The notes beneath the pieces are model-generated. The model ran no database searches. It was given only the letters and a program-made list of their open reading frames with translations, and was not told the origin of the DNA. Shown here piece after piece: positions 1-10,000 of a stretch of 64,000 nt of DNA (position 1 is the first letter of the stretch; each line of letters opens with the position of its first letter). This DNA is from Spirochaetae bacterium HGW-Spirochaetae-3. GTDB lineage: Bacteria > Spirochaetota > Spirochaetia > Treponematales > UBA12059. The DNA lies in NCBI GenBank assembly GCA_002839315.1, contig PGXV01000010.1, forward strand, positions 60,998 through 124,997, given 5' to 3'. Made by a program: the position numbers and the translations under genes.

Positions 1-622
1 CGCGAAGCGCGTACGCGCGTTCCCGATCATCGCCGTACAGTCGGCCGTACTCCGGCCCGAGCCGCGGCAGGGCGGCGTCGAAGGCGGCCAGCGCCTCGCG
101 CATGCGCCCGAGCGCGAGCAGGGCCGAACCGAGCTCCGCCCGTATCCTCGCACCGTCGTCAGCCAGGGGGGCGGCCCGTTCGAGTATCGCCAAGCGCTCC
201 TCGGGCGTCCTGGCCAGGCGCGACGACACGACAGAGGCGAGCTCGTCGCCGCGATAGGCGGCCTGCGAGCGCTCGAGCAGCCTGGAGGCCGTCGACTTTT
301 CGCCTGCCTGCAGCGCGGCCTCGGCGGACAGCGACAGTATCCTCGCCGAGCGGGCGGTGTCGCTGGACGGGGCGCCGGCGAGTTCGGCGAGGCGAGCCCT
401 GACGGGCTGCAGACTGACGGATCCGGGCAGCGCGCGGGAGAGCGCCAACTGGGCCTCGATCTCCGCCAGCTCCGCCGGTTGCTCGCCGGCGGGGGCGTCG
501 TATAGTACGTCCCGCTGTATCGTCGCGCAGGAAGTCAGCGCGATGATCATCGCGGCGGCCACGGTTAGCGCGGCCGCGGCCGCGGGCGATCGCCGCTCCT
601 TGCATAGAATCGTCTTCATCAT
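1..622 (-). CDS. TPR-like lipoprotein (3' end outside window)
   Basis: Reading the minus strand gives an open frame of 207 codons from ATG at 622 to the window edge. The N-terminus is basic (MMKTILCKERR), followed by an Ala-rich hydrophobic stretch and a lipobox LTSC near residue 30, so it is an exported lipoprotein. The remaining visible part is Ala/Leu/Glu-rich with repeating helical hairpins (for example around LLALGRMREALAAFDAALP), typical of tetratricopeptide repeats. It starts 14 bases after the stop of the upstream beta-propeller gene, with a weak AAGG ribosome site in the gap, so the two are probably co-transcribed. A second ATG at 619 is an equivalent start. Function is unknown; TPR lipoproteins usually scaffold envelope complexes. 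Confidence 0.8.
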   Translation of the reverse strand, partial: MMKTILCKERRSPAAAAALTVAAAMIIALTSCATIQRDVLYDAPAGEQPAELAEIEAQLALSRALPGSVSLQPVRARLAELAGAPSSDTARSARILSLSAEAALQAGEKSTASRLLERSQAAYRGDELASVVSSRLARTPEERLAILERAAPLADDGARIRAELGSALLALGRMREALAAFDAALPRLGPEYGRLYGDDRERAYALR

Positions 623-636
623 CGCGCCTGTGCCTT

Positions 637-3321
637 TCATCGTCCGGAATACGCGCGCAGAGTATCGTCGGCGCCTCGCTCGATCAGGTCCAGCCGGCCG
701 TCCCCGTCGACGTCGACGAAGGCGGGAACGCCGGACCCCGACCTGGGATATCCGGGTAACGGAGACAGGTCGCCGGAGAACGCGTACAGCGCGTCGCCGC
801 CGCCGGAGACGTATAGTTCCTCGCGCCCGTCCCCGTCGGAGTCGAAGGCGGTGACCGCCGAGCCTCGGGCGGCCCCGCGTCTCAGGACGACCTGCCCGAG
901 CGTCGTACCGTCCATGCCTATCTTCCAGAGCGCGCCCTCGGCGGAGACGACGTATAGCGAGCGCCAGCCCGGAGCCCACGCCGGCGCCGCGTCGAAGGAG
1001 CCCTCGAGCTGTACGGGGAATCCCGGCGCGGCCTCGGCGAACGATCCGAACGCGAGGAGCCGGCCGGACTCGGTAATCGCCGCTACCATGCCGTCCGCCT
1101 CGGTATCGGCTCCGGCGAAGACGGGGGCGGCCGACGCTATCCCGGGCAGCTGGACCGGCCAGCCCGGCATCACGGCGCCGTCGAGGCGCATAAGGTAGAG
1201 TTCCGCGTCGAACGACCGCGGTAGCGCCGCCAGCGCGTACGACGATACGGCGGGCCGGGAACGAGGCCTCGACCCGAGCGAGCCGGAGAAGCGGGCCTGG
1301 CCGTCGGACGATACGAGCATCAGCGCGGGTTCCGAGGAAACCGGCACGACGAGCCGGCCGGACGAGATAGCGGGAGGGCCGGATACGCGCTGACCCGAGA
1401 CGAGCGGGAATCCCGCCAGCGGAGCAAGTCCCGCGTCCATGCGGTACACCGTGCCGCGTTCAGAAACGGCCCATACCGCGGCTACGCGGCCGTCGGGAGC
1501 GTCGAGTACCAGCCAGCCGGGATCGTCCATGGTCGCCTCGTACCGCGCGCCAGACGACAGGTCGACGCCGACCACGACGGAGCCCTGGGCCCAGTACGCC
1601 ATCGGCGCGCCGGACGTAGCCTTGCCGACTATCGGGTCGGAGGTCATCCTGCCGCCCGCCGCCTTCGGGAAGCCAGGCAGCAGGTCGGAGGCGGCGCCGG
1701 CGACCGGGACGGCGGACAGCTCCAGTCGTATCGAGCCTTTTACGAGCCTGACGGAGGCGACGCCGCGGCCGTAGAGCCTGAGGGCGGCGCCGAGACCGGT
1801 CGTCCCTCGCATGAAGAACGGGACGCTACGGTCGAGCGAATAGAATATGGAGGCCGAGGACTCCGGAGACACGCCGCTAGAGCCGTCCTTCCATCGGTCG
1901 GTCTTTACGAGCAGGTGCCCGTCCCTGGCCTCGGCGACGCAGGCGGCGAGCAGCTCGGCGCTCTGGCTCGCGTACAGGAATCCGTCCTCAACCAGGTAGA
2001 AGGGCTCGACCAGCCTGACGCCGACCGACTCGAGGAACGCCCGCAGGAATTTCGGGAAGACTACGCGCGGCACGCGGGTATCGCCGACGAGCGCCGACAC
2101 GTCGCGCCCGACGAGCAAGGAACCGAATATTCTGTCGAAGACGTCGCGACGGGCCTTCTCGTCGGCTATCGACGCGAAGAATACGGGTTCCGGGCCGAGT
2201 GAACTGCCGTACACGCCCATTTCGTCCCCTATCCACGAGAACAGGAGCCTTTCCAGATCGATGCCGAGCGCCGCCTTGGACGCGTCGTCCGCGGCCTTAT
2301 ACGCCGATACGGCCTTGTCGCCCAGCTTGGGCCCGACGGCCTCCCACAGCTCCTCGGGCTCGCCGGCGGACAGCAGGCTGAAATACGACGCCGACTCGGG
2401 TAGCCGGGAGAGCGCGGCCGGAGTCCTCGAGCGTCGCTCGAGGAGATTGGCCACCGCGGGATCTTCCGAGGACGCGGGCAACTCGACGGAGACGGCGATC
2501 CTGTCGTCCTTCAGGCTCAGGTCGACTATGGCGAGCGAAGGGAAATCGATACCGGCCAGCAAGGCGCCGACGCCCTGGCCCGCTCCCGCCGCGGGAGGTA
2601 CGAACGTAGCCGGATCGACGAGGAAGCGTATCGAGCCCGGGCCGCGCGAGCCGAGCGCCGCGGCGAGCGCGGGCTCCACTCCGGAGAGGCTCGGCCTCGC
2701 GGCTTCGAGGAGGAGGGCTTCGGTCGAAGCGACGACGAGCACGTCCCGGTAGCGGACGGCGTACAGCGTCGACTCGCCGGAGGCCAGTTCGAAGCGCGCG
2801 GGCATAGCGTCCGCGACGTACGATAGCCCCTTGACCTTGGAGAACAGGCCGGGCGCGAGGCGAAGCGCCAACGGTAGCAGCCGGAGCGCGGCGGAGCGGT
2901 AACCGAGCGACGCGGCCGCGACGAAGGCGCCGCCGCCGTACAGGGCCGCGTCGACGCGTACGTCGGAGAGCCGGCCGAAAGCCTCCGAGCGCAGGAACGG
3001 CTCGACGCGGAGCGATCGTACGGCGGCTCGGGCCGATCCCAGTCTCGGCGTCGACAGGATGGCGTCGAGCGCCTTTAGGTCGAGGGCATCGCGGACGAAC
3101 GAGCCGGCCGAGGGCAGGCTCGCGTACGCTTCGAATCCGGCCGGCATATGAGACGCGGGATCGCTCCTCCACAGCGCCGATACGACGAGCAGCCCGAGAG
3201 CGGCCAGCGCGGGAACGCCGATAACGATGCCGAGTATCCATGCCAGGGCCCGTAGCGGCCGATGCTTCCTGGGCCTCGCGGTCTTCATAGGCGCGTCTTC
3301 AATCCGTTCGTTGCCCTCCAC
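637..3321 (-). CDS. Membrane-anchored beta-propeller / FG-GAP-like protein
   Basis: This 894-residue protein has a GTG start preceded by a strong GGGAGG five bases away; an internal ATG at 3288 is the alternative. After about 20 basic residues comes one hydrophobic helix (about residues 27-48), so it is an N-terminally anchored protein facing the periplasm. The first half (to about 520) is a globular domain I do not recognise. The second half has repeating WxLD/GFPVQL-type blades, and near the C-terminus two calcium-type motifs, DSDGDGREELYV and DVDGDGRLDLIE, as in FG-GAP/VCBS propellers. A TTGACA-like -35 lies at 3364-3369 upstream. It precedes the TPR lipoprotein and probably forms an envelope complex with it; substrate or partner unknown. 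Confidence 0.75.
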   Translation of the reverse strand: MEGNERIEDAPMKTARPRKHRPLRALAWILGIVIGVPALAALGLLVVSALWRSDPASHMPAGFEAYASLPSAGSFVRDALDLKALDAILSTPRLGSARAAVRSLRVEPFLRSEAFGRLSDVRVDAALYGGGAFVAAASLGYRSAALRLLPLALRLAPGLFSKVKGLSYVADAMPARFELASGESTLYAVRYRDVLVVASTEALLLEAARPSLSGVEPALAAALGSRGPGSIRFLVDPATFVPPAAGAGQGVGALLAGIDFPSLAIVDLSLKDDRIAVSVELPASSEDPAVANLLERRSRTPAALSRLPESASYFSLLSAGEPEELWEAVGPKLGDKAVSAYKAADDASKAALGIDLERLLFSWIGDEMGVYGSSLGPEPVFFASIADEKARRDVFDRIFGSLLVGRDVSALVGDTRVPRVVFPKFLRAFLESVGVRLVEPFYLVEDGFLYASQSAELLAACVAEARDGHLLVKTDRWKDGSSGVSPESSASIFYSLDRSVPFFMRGTTGLGAALRLYGRGVASVRLVKGSIRLELSAVPVAGAASDLLPGFPKAAGGRMTSDPIVGKATSGAPMAYWAQGSVVVGVDLSSGARYEATMDDPGWLVLDAPDGRVAAVWAVSERGTVYRMDAGLAPLAGFPLVSGQRVSGPPAISSGRLVVPVSSEPALMLVSSDGQARFSGSLGSRPRSRPAVSSYALAALPRSFDAELYLMRLDGAVMPGWPVQLPGIASAAPVFAGADTEADGMVAAITESGRLLAFGSFAEAAPGFPVQLEGSFDAAPAWAPGWRSLYVVSAEGALWKIGMDGTTLGQVVLRRGAARGSAVTAFDSDGDGREELYVSGGGDALYAFSGDLSPLPGYPRSGSGVPAFVDVDGDGRLDLIERGADDTLRAYSGR

Positions 3322-3448
3322 GTCTGCCTCCCGGGATCGCGTTCAAGAATCAGGTAGGCCGATTGTCAACCGAAAAGCGTTATTGCGTCAACGGCCGCTC
3401 CGTGCGATCATTGTCCACCATCGATAAAACGCCCCTGAAGGAGACACT

Positions 3449-4966
3449 ATGAAGCCTATAGAGCGACTCAGAGCGCTGGACGCGGAAGCCAAGCTCCTCG
3501 AGCATATCGGGGCGATATTGGGCTGGGACCAGGAGACCTATATGCCGGAAGGCGCTATCAACGAGCGCGCCGACCAGCTCGCCTTCATCGAGGCGCTGTC
3601 GCATGACAAGGCGACGTCCCCGGAGATAGGAAGGATACTCGACGATCTCGGCTCTACCGAGGGTAATCCCGGCGGTCCGGAATCGCTACCTACCATAGAC
3701 CGCGCCTACCTCAGGGTGCTCAGGCGCACGTACGACCAGGCGACCAAGCTACCGTCCGAGCTCGTATCGGAGATAGCCAAGGCCACGAGCCTGTCCCAGG
3801 CTGCATGGGTCGAGGCGCGGAAGCATGACGACTTCCAGGCCTTCGCCCCCCACCTGTCGCGGATGCTGGAATTCAACAAGCGTATAGCGGCCTGCCTCGC
3901 CCCCGAGAAGAGGCCGTACGACGTGCTTCTCGACCAGTACGAGGAAGGGAGCACCGAGGCTCAGCTAACCGAGGTCTTCGGCGCGCTTCGGACGGACCTG
4001 GTAGCGCTGCTCGAGCGGATACAAGGCCGTCCCCAGATAGACGATTCGTTCCTGCATCGCCCTTGCCCGGCCGCCGCTCAGGCGGAAGCCAGCGCGTACT
4101 TCATGAAGGTCCTGTCATTCGATTCGAGGCGCGGACGGCTCGATACGACGGAGCATCCGTTCACGACGACGCTCGGCGACTCCGACGTGAGGATAACGAC
4201 CCGCTATATCGAGGATTACTTCCCCTCTAGCGTATTCAGCACCATTCACGAGAGCGGCCACGCCCTGTACGAAATGGGCATAGACCCTTCCCCCGAATAC
4301 CGACGCACCTCGCTGGCGGAGGCCTCGAGCATGGCCGTCCACGAGTCGCAGTCGCGGCTCTGGGAGAATACCGTCGGCCGGTCGCTGGGATTCTGGCTCC
4401 AGCACCTGCCCCGGTTGAAGCAGACCCTGGCGCCCGTACTCGACGGCGTCGGGCTTGAGGAATTCTACCGCGCCATCAACAGGGTCGAGCCGTCGCTTAT
4501 ACGCACGGAAGCCGACGAGGTAACCTACAGCCTGCACGTGATACTGCGCTTCGAGCTGGAAAGTCGGCTGATATCGGGAGATCTCGCGGTCGATGACCTC
4601 CCCGGAGCTTGGAACGACGGCATGAAGCGGCTGCTCGGCGTCGTACCGCCGAACGACGCGTCGGGCTGCCTCCAGGATATTCACTGGGCGATGGGATCGT
4701 TCGGCTATTTCCCGAGCTACGCGCTGGGCAACCTGTACGGAGCCCAGCTATGGGACGCGATGAAGGCCCAGGGATTGGATCCCAAGGCTTCCGTGGAACT
4801 CGGCGACCTCGGATCGATCCTGTCCTGGCTAAGGACCAACGTACACAAGCCCGGATCCATGTACAAGCCAGGGGAACTCGTGGAGCGCGTCACCGGCCGT
4901 CCCCTCGATCCGTCGCATTTCGTCCGCTACCTGAACGACAAGTACGCCGGAATATATGGTTTCTGA
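3449..4966 (+). CDS. M32 family carboxypeptidase (thermostable carboxypeptidase Taq type)
   Basis: The protein is a cytoplasmic zinc metallocarboxypeptidase that removes C-terminal residues from peptides. At 505 residues it has the usual M32 length. The signatures of the family are all present: HESGH zinc motif at residues 267-271, HESQSRLWEN downstream, IRTEADEVTY, and GCLQDIHW. The start ATG at 3449 has a good ribosome site (GAAGGAGA). It is transcribed divergently from the propeller gene, and its last 11 bases overlap the start of a membrane protein gene, so those two are translationally coupled. Family assignment is firm; the physiological peptide substrate is not visible from sequence. 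Confidence 0.95.
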   Translation: MKPIERLRALDAEAKLLEHIGAILGWDQETYMPEGAINERADQLAFIEALSHDKATSPEIGRILDDLGSTEGNPGGPESLPTIDRAYLRVLRRTYDQATKLPSELVSEIAKATSLSQAAWVEARKHDDFQAFAPHLSRMLEFNKRIAACLAPEKRPYDVLLDQYEEGSTEAQLTEVFGALRTDLVALLERIQGRPQIDDSFLHRPCPAAAQAEASAYFMKVLSFDSRRGRLDTTEHPFTTTLGDSDVRITTRYIEDYFPSSVFSTIHESGHALYEMGIDPSPEYRRTSLAEASSMAVHESQSRLWENTVGRSLGFWLQHLPRLKQTLAPVLDGVGLEEFYRAINRVEPSLIRTEADEVTYSLHVILRFELESRLISGDLAVDDLPGAWNDGMKRLLGVVPPNDASGCLQDIHWAMGSFGYFPSYALGNLYGAQLWDAMKAQGLDPKASVELGDLGSILSWLRTNVHKPGSMYKPGELVERVTGRPLDPSHFVRYLNDKYAGIYGF

Positions 4967-5732
4967 TCCGACCCTGACCGCCGAGGCCGTCAGGGTCGGA
5001 GCGGCCATCGCGGCCTTCTTCGCGGGGCTCGCCGTCTCGGCGGGGATCCGTTCATTGTTCCGCCGCGGCGACGGCGGCTCGGGCCGGCGTTCCATAGCCG
5101 CGATGACGGCCGCCAGCGCGGCCGTAGCGATCGCGGCGTGGAGCTTCGTCGTCGCGGCTCGAAGCGGCGGGAGACTAGACTCCGTTACGACCTATCTGGC
5201 CGTAGGACTCGCGGCGGGACTGCTCGTCGGCCTGTTTCCGAGGGCCGCCGGACTTCCCTTGCTTGCGGCGGCCGTTTTCTCGACGGCCGCCGCCGCTATC
5301 GGGCTATCGCCGTGGCTCGAATGGTCGCCGGATACCGAGGCGGCCAGGATTACCGCGTACCGGGCGAACGGCGACGCCTCGATGGTCGCGTTGCGTATCG
5401 CCGCCGCGGGCGGCCGGTCGTTCGAGAGCAACCTCGAGCTCGGTCCCGGCCCGGTGACCCTCGAATTCGACGTCGTGGGAATTCGCGGGCCCCTGTCGCT
5501 CGCGTTCGGCCGGCGTCGGTATCGTCCCTCGGCCGTATCGACGGCAGGCGCGCATATCGAGCTACAGGGGGATCGCGGGCCGCTCGTAGGATCGGGAGAC
5601 GGAGGCCTCCTGGCGAAAGCGCTCGGCTGCACGGCCGCCATACTCGCCGCTCCGCCGTTCGAGCCTTCGGTCATGGCCTCGGCGTCGTATATGCTGAAAG
5701 CAGACGGGGCCGTCGAGATGATCGTCAAGTAA
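4956..5732 (+). CDS. Membrane protein of unknown function
   Basis: The gene overlaps the M32 carboxypeptidase stop by 11 bases. The 258-residue product begins with three or four hydrophobic helices (about residues 14-33, 48-68, 80-96, 99-115). The remaining 130 residues look like a soluble beta-rich domain (for example GPLSLAFGRRRYRPS), ending in MLKADGAVEMIVK. I do not recognise a family. The overlap suggests co-expression with the peptidase, but no functional link can be argued from sequence alone. A T-rich stretch follows the stop, but there is no convincing terminator hairpin. Confidence 0.7.
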   Translation: MVSDPTLTAEAVRVGAAIAAFFAGLAVSAGIRSLFRRGDGGSGRRSIAAMTAASAAVAIAAWSFVVAARSGGRLDSVTTYLAVGLAAGLLVGLFPRAAGLPLLAAAVFSTAAAAIGLSPWLEWSPDTEAARITAYRANGDASMVALRIAAAGGRSFESNLELGPGPVTLEFDVVGIRGPLSLAFGRRRYRPSAVSTAGAHIELQGDRGPLVGSGDGGLLAKALGCTAAILAAPPFEPSVMASASYMLKADGAVEMIVK

Positions 5733-5775
5733 AATTCGCAATCGTCGTTTTTTTGTTTCTATCGATAGGTACCTC

Positions 5776-5804
5776 TTGCGCTTTGTTTCATTAGTCGATA
5801 TATT
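5776..5804 (+). promoter_or_regulatory. Sigma70-type promoter before the 35-residue ORF and metF
   Basis: TTGCGC (5776-5781), a 17-base spacer and TATATT (5799-5804) make a good housekeeping-type promoter. Transcription would begin near 5811, exactly where a short hairpin begins (arms 5811-5818 and 5823-5830, one mismatch, loop GTTT). The hairpin is followed by a GAGGAGA ribosome site. This is the best promoter I can find ahead of the metF-metH-asd genes. Confidence 0.6.
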
Positions 5805-5841
5805 CGTCTTCGCGGGCCGTTTGGCTCGCGAGGAGACGATC

Positions 5842-5949
5842 ATGGAACGAATACGCTTGCATACCTCAAGGAAGCCAGTCTTCACCGCCTCCAAGCCCTC
5901 CTCCAAGCCCTCCTCCACGACTAAGACGAGCACGCGCACGACGATGTGA
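5842..5949 (+). CDS. Small Ser/Thr/Lys-rich 35-residue ORF
   Basis: The ATG lies seven bases after GAGGAGA and follows a convincing promoter at 5776-5804. The 35-residue product starts MERIRLHTSRKP and is strongly basic. In its middle a 12-base unit (TCCAAGCCCTCC) is duplicated in tandem, giving KPSSKPSS, and it ends in STTKTSTRTTM. It is not hydrophobic, has no signal peptide, and contains only two Met, so it does not look like a classical methionine attenuator peptide. It could be a small nucleic-acid-binding protein or a translated leader. The expression signals are better than the coding evidence, so the call is tentative. Confidence 0.4.
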   Translation: MERIRLHTSRKPVFTASKPSSKPSSTTKTSTRTTM

Positions 5950-5955
5950 CGCCCG

Positions 5956-5994
5956 AGCGCCAATCGTCCCGCCCGTGCGGGAACGGATAGCGCT
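5956..5994 (+). promoter_or_regulatory. Two-tier hairpin between the small ORF and metF
   Basis: An inner 6-bp stem (TCCCGC 5967-5972 with GCGGGA 5977-5982, loop CCGT) is enclosed by an outer 5-bp stem (AGCGC 5956-5960 with GCGCT 5990-5994). It lies seven bases after the small ORF stop and about 110 bases before metF. There is no following U-run, so it is more likely a processing, attenuation or Rho-related structure than an intrinsic terminator. The rest of the 5733-6102 gap holds only the promoter and small ORF described separately, plus AT-richer sequence with possible -10 elements (TACATA 6011, TACAAT 6029). Confidence 0.35.
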
Positions 5995-6102
5995 TGGGTA
6001 CGTCAGCCGATACATACCAACACTACACTACAATTCTATGAACACTATCGAACCGCGTACCGTCGTATCCCGATCGAGACGGTATCAGGGTAGGAGGACG
6101 AG

Positions 6103-7083
6103 ATGAACAATGTACTCGAGGCGCTCGCCCGCAAGCCGCGCCGCGTTTCTATAGAGATCGTCCCTCCGTCGCGCGGAGGCGATCCCGACGGCGCCATAGC
6201 GTGCGTCGAGGCCGTAGCGCCTTTCGAGCCGGCCTTCGTCAGCGTGACCGACCATCCGGCCGGGCGGGCATGGCTCGACCGAGACGGTAAGCCGATCGAG
6301 GTTCCGCTACGGGGCAAGCCAGGTACGCTCGGGCTATGCGTAGCGATCAGGGAACGGACCGGCGCCGTCGTGGTTCCCCATGTCGTGTGCCTGGGTAGCG
6401 ACCGCTTCAAGGCCGAAGACCAACTCATAGACCTGCGCTACGCAGGCTTCAAGGACGTATTCATCGTCAGGGGCGACGAACGCTTCGCGCCCTTCGCCGA
6501 GAAACCGGGACGGGCCGTCGACGGACTCCTGCCTCGGGCGGTCGACCTCGTCCGCATCGTAGCCGCGATGAACGCCGGGGACTACCTCTCCGACGGGTCC
6601 ACAGGATCCCCGGCGGGTCTATCCGTCGGGGTCGCGGCCTATCCGGAGAAGCATCCGTCATCGCCCAATCCCGACGCCGACCTGGCGGCGCTCGCCGAGA
6701 AGGTTAACGCCGGCGCGGCGTGGATCGCTACCCAGATGGTATTCTACGCTTCGCGCTACGCCGAATTCGCGGCCAGGGCCAAGGCGGCGGGCATTACGGC
6801 GCCTATCATCCCGGGCGTCAAGCCGCTCGTCAGGGCCAAGTCCCTCGCGGGAGTGCCCGGGACCTTCTTCGTCGACGTGCCGCCCGAGCTGGCCGCCGCG
6901 CTAAGCGAGGCCAGGAGCCCGGCGGAGGAACGGCTAGCCGGCATAAAGCACGCCGCCGCCCTCGTAGAGGCGCTGTACGACGCCGGCGCTCCATGCGTCC
7001 ACTTCTTCACGATGGGCAAGGCCCGCGACGCGGTGGAGACGATGGAAGCCGTATTCGGCAAGGCCTCGGGAGGATCGCGGTGA
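6103..7083 (+). CDS. metF: Methylenetetrahydrofolate reductase family protein
   Basis: The product reduces 5,10-methylene-THF to 5-methyl-THF with FAD, supplying the methyl group used by the adjacent MetH. The 326-residue length suits single-domain bacterial MetF. The active-site strand IEIVPP carries Glu18 (equivalent to the FEFFPP motif), VRGDE carries Asp125, and IPGVKPL matches the conserved IPG-PL motif near the C-terminus. TAGGAGGACGAG just before ATG is a strong ribosome site. Its TGA overlaps the GTG of metH (GTGA), so the two are translationally coupled. The sequence is fairly divergent from the E. coli enzyme, but the family and neighbourhood agree. Confidence 0.88.
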   Translation: MNNVLEALARKPRRVSIEIVPPSRGGDPDGAIACVEAVAPFEPAFVSVTDHPAGRAWLDRDGKPIEVPLRGKPGTLGLCVAIRERTGAVVVPHVVCLGSDRFKAEDQLIDLRYAGFKDVFIVRGDERFAPFAEKPGRAVDGLLPRAVDLVRIVAAMNAGDYLSDGSTGSPAGLSVGVAAYPEKHPSSPNPDADLAALAEKVNAGAAWIATQMVFYASRYAEFAARAKAAGITAPIIPGVKPLVRAKSLAGVPGTFFVDVPPELAAALSEARSPAEERLAGIKHAAALVEALYDAGAPCVHFFTMGKARDAVETMEAVFGKASGGSR

Positions 7084-10000
7084 GCGCCCCGCTGGCCGCG
7101 GCCGTACGCGAGCGCGTCGTCATAGCCGACGGGGCGACAGGCAGCCTGCTCGATTCCATGCTGGGCGACGAAGGAGCGGACCGCAGGGACCTCGTCGCGC
7201 TGGAACGCCCCGAAGCGGCCTCCTCGGTCCACCGCGCGTACCTGGAGGCGGGCGCCGAGATCGTCATGACCGCGACCTTCGGCGCCAACGCCCGCGGCCT
7301 GGCCCGGTTCGTCGCCGCCGGCGCCGTATACGCGGACGGAACGGCGGCCGACCTGGCGAGGAGGCTCAACGCGGCCTCGTCGAGGCTGGCCCGCGCCGCC
7401 GTCGACGAGGCCGTCGCGGCCGACGGGAAGAGCCGCTGGGTAGCCGGATCGGTCGGCCCCGGATCGGACGCGCCTAGCCTCGGCGGATCGTCGTACGCGG
7501 AGCTACGGTCGTCGTACCTGTCTCAGTTCATAGGCCTTACCGAGGGCGGCGCCGACCTGGCTATAATAGAGACGGTGCAGGACACGCTGCAGTGCAAGGC
7601 GGCCATAGGCGCGCTGGAGGAAGCCGGAAGGCTGACCGGGAGACGGCTCCCCTTCATAGCGAGCGCGACGGTGGACGCGCGCGGGCGGCTGCTTTCCGGC
7701 GCCGACCCGGCGGCGTTCGCGGCCATAGTCGAGCCGTTCGGGCCGCTCGCCGTCGGACTCAACTGCTCGGGCGGCCCCGACGAACTGGAATCCGCCTTCG
7801 AGGCCCTTTCGAAGGCGTCGAGCGCGCCGTTGTGCATCATGCCTAACGCCGGTCTGCCACGCTCGGTCGGCGGCAGGATCGTCTGGCCGCTCGACGCGGC
7901 GGCGTTCGCCGTGAAGACCGCCGCGATAGCGAGGCGGTTCGGCGCCGGTATCGCCGGCGGTTGCTGCGGCACCGGCCCCGCGCATATCGCCGCTCTCGCC
8001 CGGTCTCTATCGGGAGCGCCGGCGCCGGCCGCCCGGCCGCGCAGGGTATTCGCGCTCGCGTCCGCCTTCTCCGCGGTACGCCGCGACGGCTTGGCCATGC
8101 TCGTCATCGACGAGCGCTCCAACGCGTCGGGCAGCGCGGCGTTCAAGGCCATCGTAAAATCGGGCGACATCGCCGCCGCCGCCCGCTTCGTCGTCGACAG
8201 GGCCGGCCGAGGACCGGCCGCAGTCGACATTTCGGTAGCCGGAGCCGCTACGGACGAGGCGGCGACGCTCGCCGGTATCGTGTCGAAGGCCGCCGCCGTC
8301 TCCGGCGCGGCGCTCTCCATAGACAGCGCCGATCCCTTGGCCCTCGAGGCCGCGTTGCCGTCCATCGGCGGAAGACCGCTCATCAATTCGGTCAATCTCG
8401 AGGACGAGGCTAAGGCCTCGCGGGTCTTCGACCTGGCCAGGGAATACGGCGCCGCAGTCGTGTGCCTCGCGATGGACGAGCGCGGCCCGGCGCGCGACGA
8501 AGCATCGAAGCTTTCGATATGCAGGAGCCTCTATACCCTCGCGCTATCCCGGGGGCTAGAACCCGAGGACCTGCTCTTCGATACCTGCACCTTCCCGGCC
8601 GCGTCGGGAGACCGATCGCTCGCGCGAGCGTCCGTGGAAACGATAGCGGCCGTCGCGGGACTAGCCGAGGCCTGCCCGGGATCCGGCTCGGTGCTCGGCG
8701 TCGGTAATTCTTCGTTCGGCCTGCCCAGGTCGATGAGGCCGGCCTTTACCTCGCGCTTCGTCGTCGCGGCGAAGGCGGCCGGTCTCGTAGCGGCAATAGT
8801 CGATCCGGCAGTCCTGTCGATCGCCGTACCGGATGGCATCGCCGATGCCGCCGACGCGGTGATTGACGCGAGGGGCGGCGGAGAAGGCTACGGCGCGGCG
8901 CTGGAGCGGCTGCTGTCGTACGCCCCGCCGCCGGCGGGAACCGCCGCGACCCCGTCCCTGGCGCCTGATCCCGGGAACGCGGCCTTATCCGGCGACTCGG
9001 GCCCGCTCGAGGGTCTCGCGGCCTTCATCTACGCGGGCGATTCCGCCGGCGCCGCCGCGATCGTAACGGGGAACGTCGACTCCGCGTCGGCTACCGAGAT
9101 GGCTTCCGCGATCGCCGGGGCTATGGCCGAGCTCGGCAGGCGATACGACGTGGGCTCGCTAGCGCTACCGCTCGTTCTACGAAGCGCCGACGCCGCGAGA
9201 GACGCCTTCGCGGCGCTACGGGCTCGTTCCGATAGACGTGGAATCACAGGGCCTCGCGTCGTACTGTCGACGGTACGCGGAGACCTCCACGACATAGGCA
9301 AGAACCTCGTAGGCATGGTGCTCGAGGCCGCGGGATACGACGTCGTCGACCTGGGAACCGATCAGGGCGCCGACGACATCGCCCGCGCGGCCGCCGAGTC
9401 CGGCGCTATCGCGGTAGGCGTATCCGGCCTCCTGACGAAGTCGCTCGTCGAGATGGAGAGAGTGGCGGCCGCGCTCGCCTCTTCAGGCTCGGACGCCGTC
9501 CTCCTCTGCGGCGGCGCCGCCGTCGACCGCGAATACGTCAGGGACCGTATCGAGCCGTCGAGACCGGGCCTCGTCGCCTACGCGAAGGACCCGTTCGAGG
9601 CCGTAGGCCTCCTGGAGCGCCCGATCGGCGTTCCGCGGGCGGCCCCGGCCCGAAAGACCGAAACGCGGGCCGAACGGGACGGATCCGTCGCGGCGGCTCC
9701 TCCCGTAACGCTCGGATCCGTACCGGCGTGCGTCACGGGGCCGGCGTTCGTGCCGCCGTTCCTCGGCTCGGCATCGATGCCGCCCATAGGCTTCGACGAG
9801 CTCGTCGCGGCGCTCGACGTCCACGCGGTCGCCCGTTCACGGTGGGCCTACGCCGACGAGGCGCATGGCCGGGCCGCGCTCGACGAGGCCGTCGCGGCGC
9901 TACGCCTCGTCGGCGGCCTCTCGGCGGCCTGCCGTTACGGCTACTACAAGGCCGCGAGGCGATCGGACGTCGTCGTCGAATTCGATGACGGCGCCGGGAA

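Noticed and set aside
5950..6102. SAM, SAH or cobalamin riboswitch before metF
   Set aside because: I looked for the core motifs of these classes and saw none; only a simple two-tier hairpin is present.
6720..7079. Extended N-terminus of metH overlapping metF
   Set aside because: The extra 120 residues are the metF sequence read in another frame and are Arg/Gly-rich. The GTG at 7080 begins exactly where the MetH homology begins.
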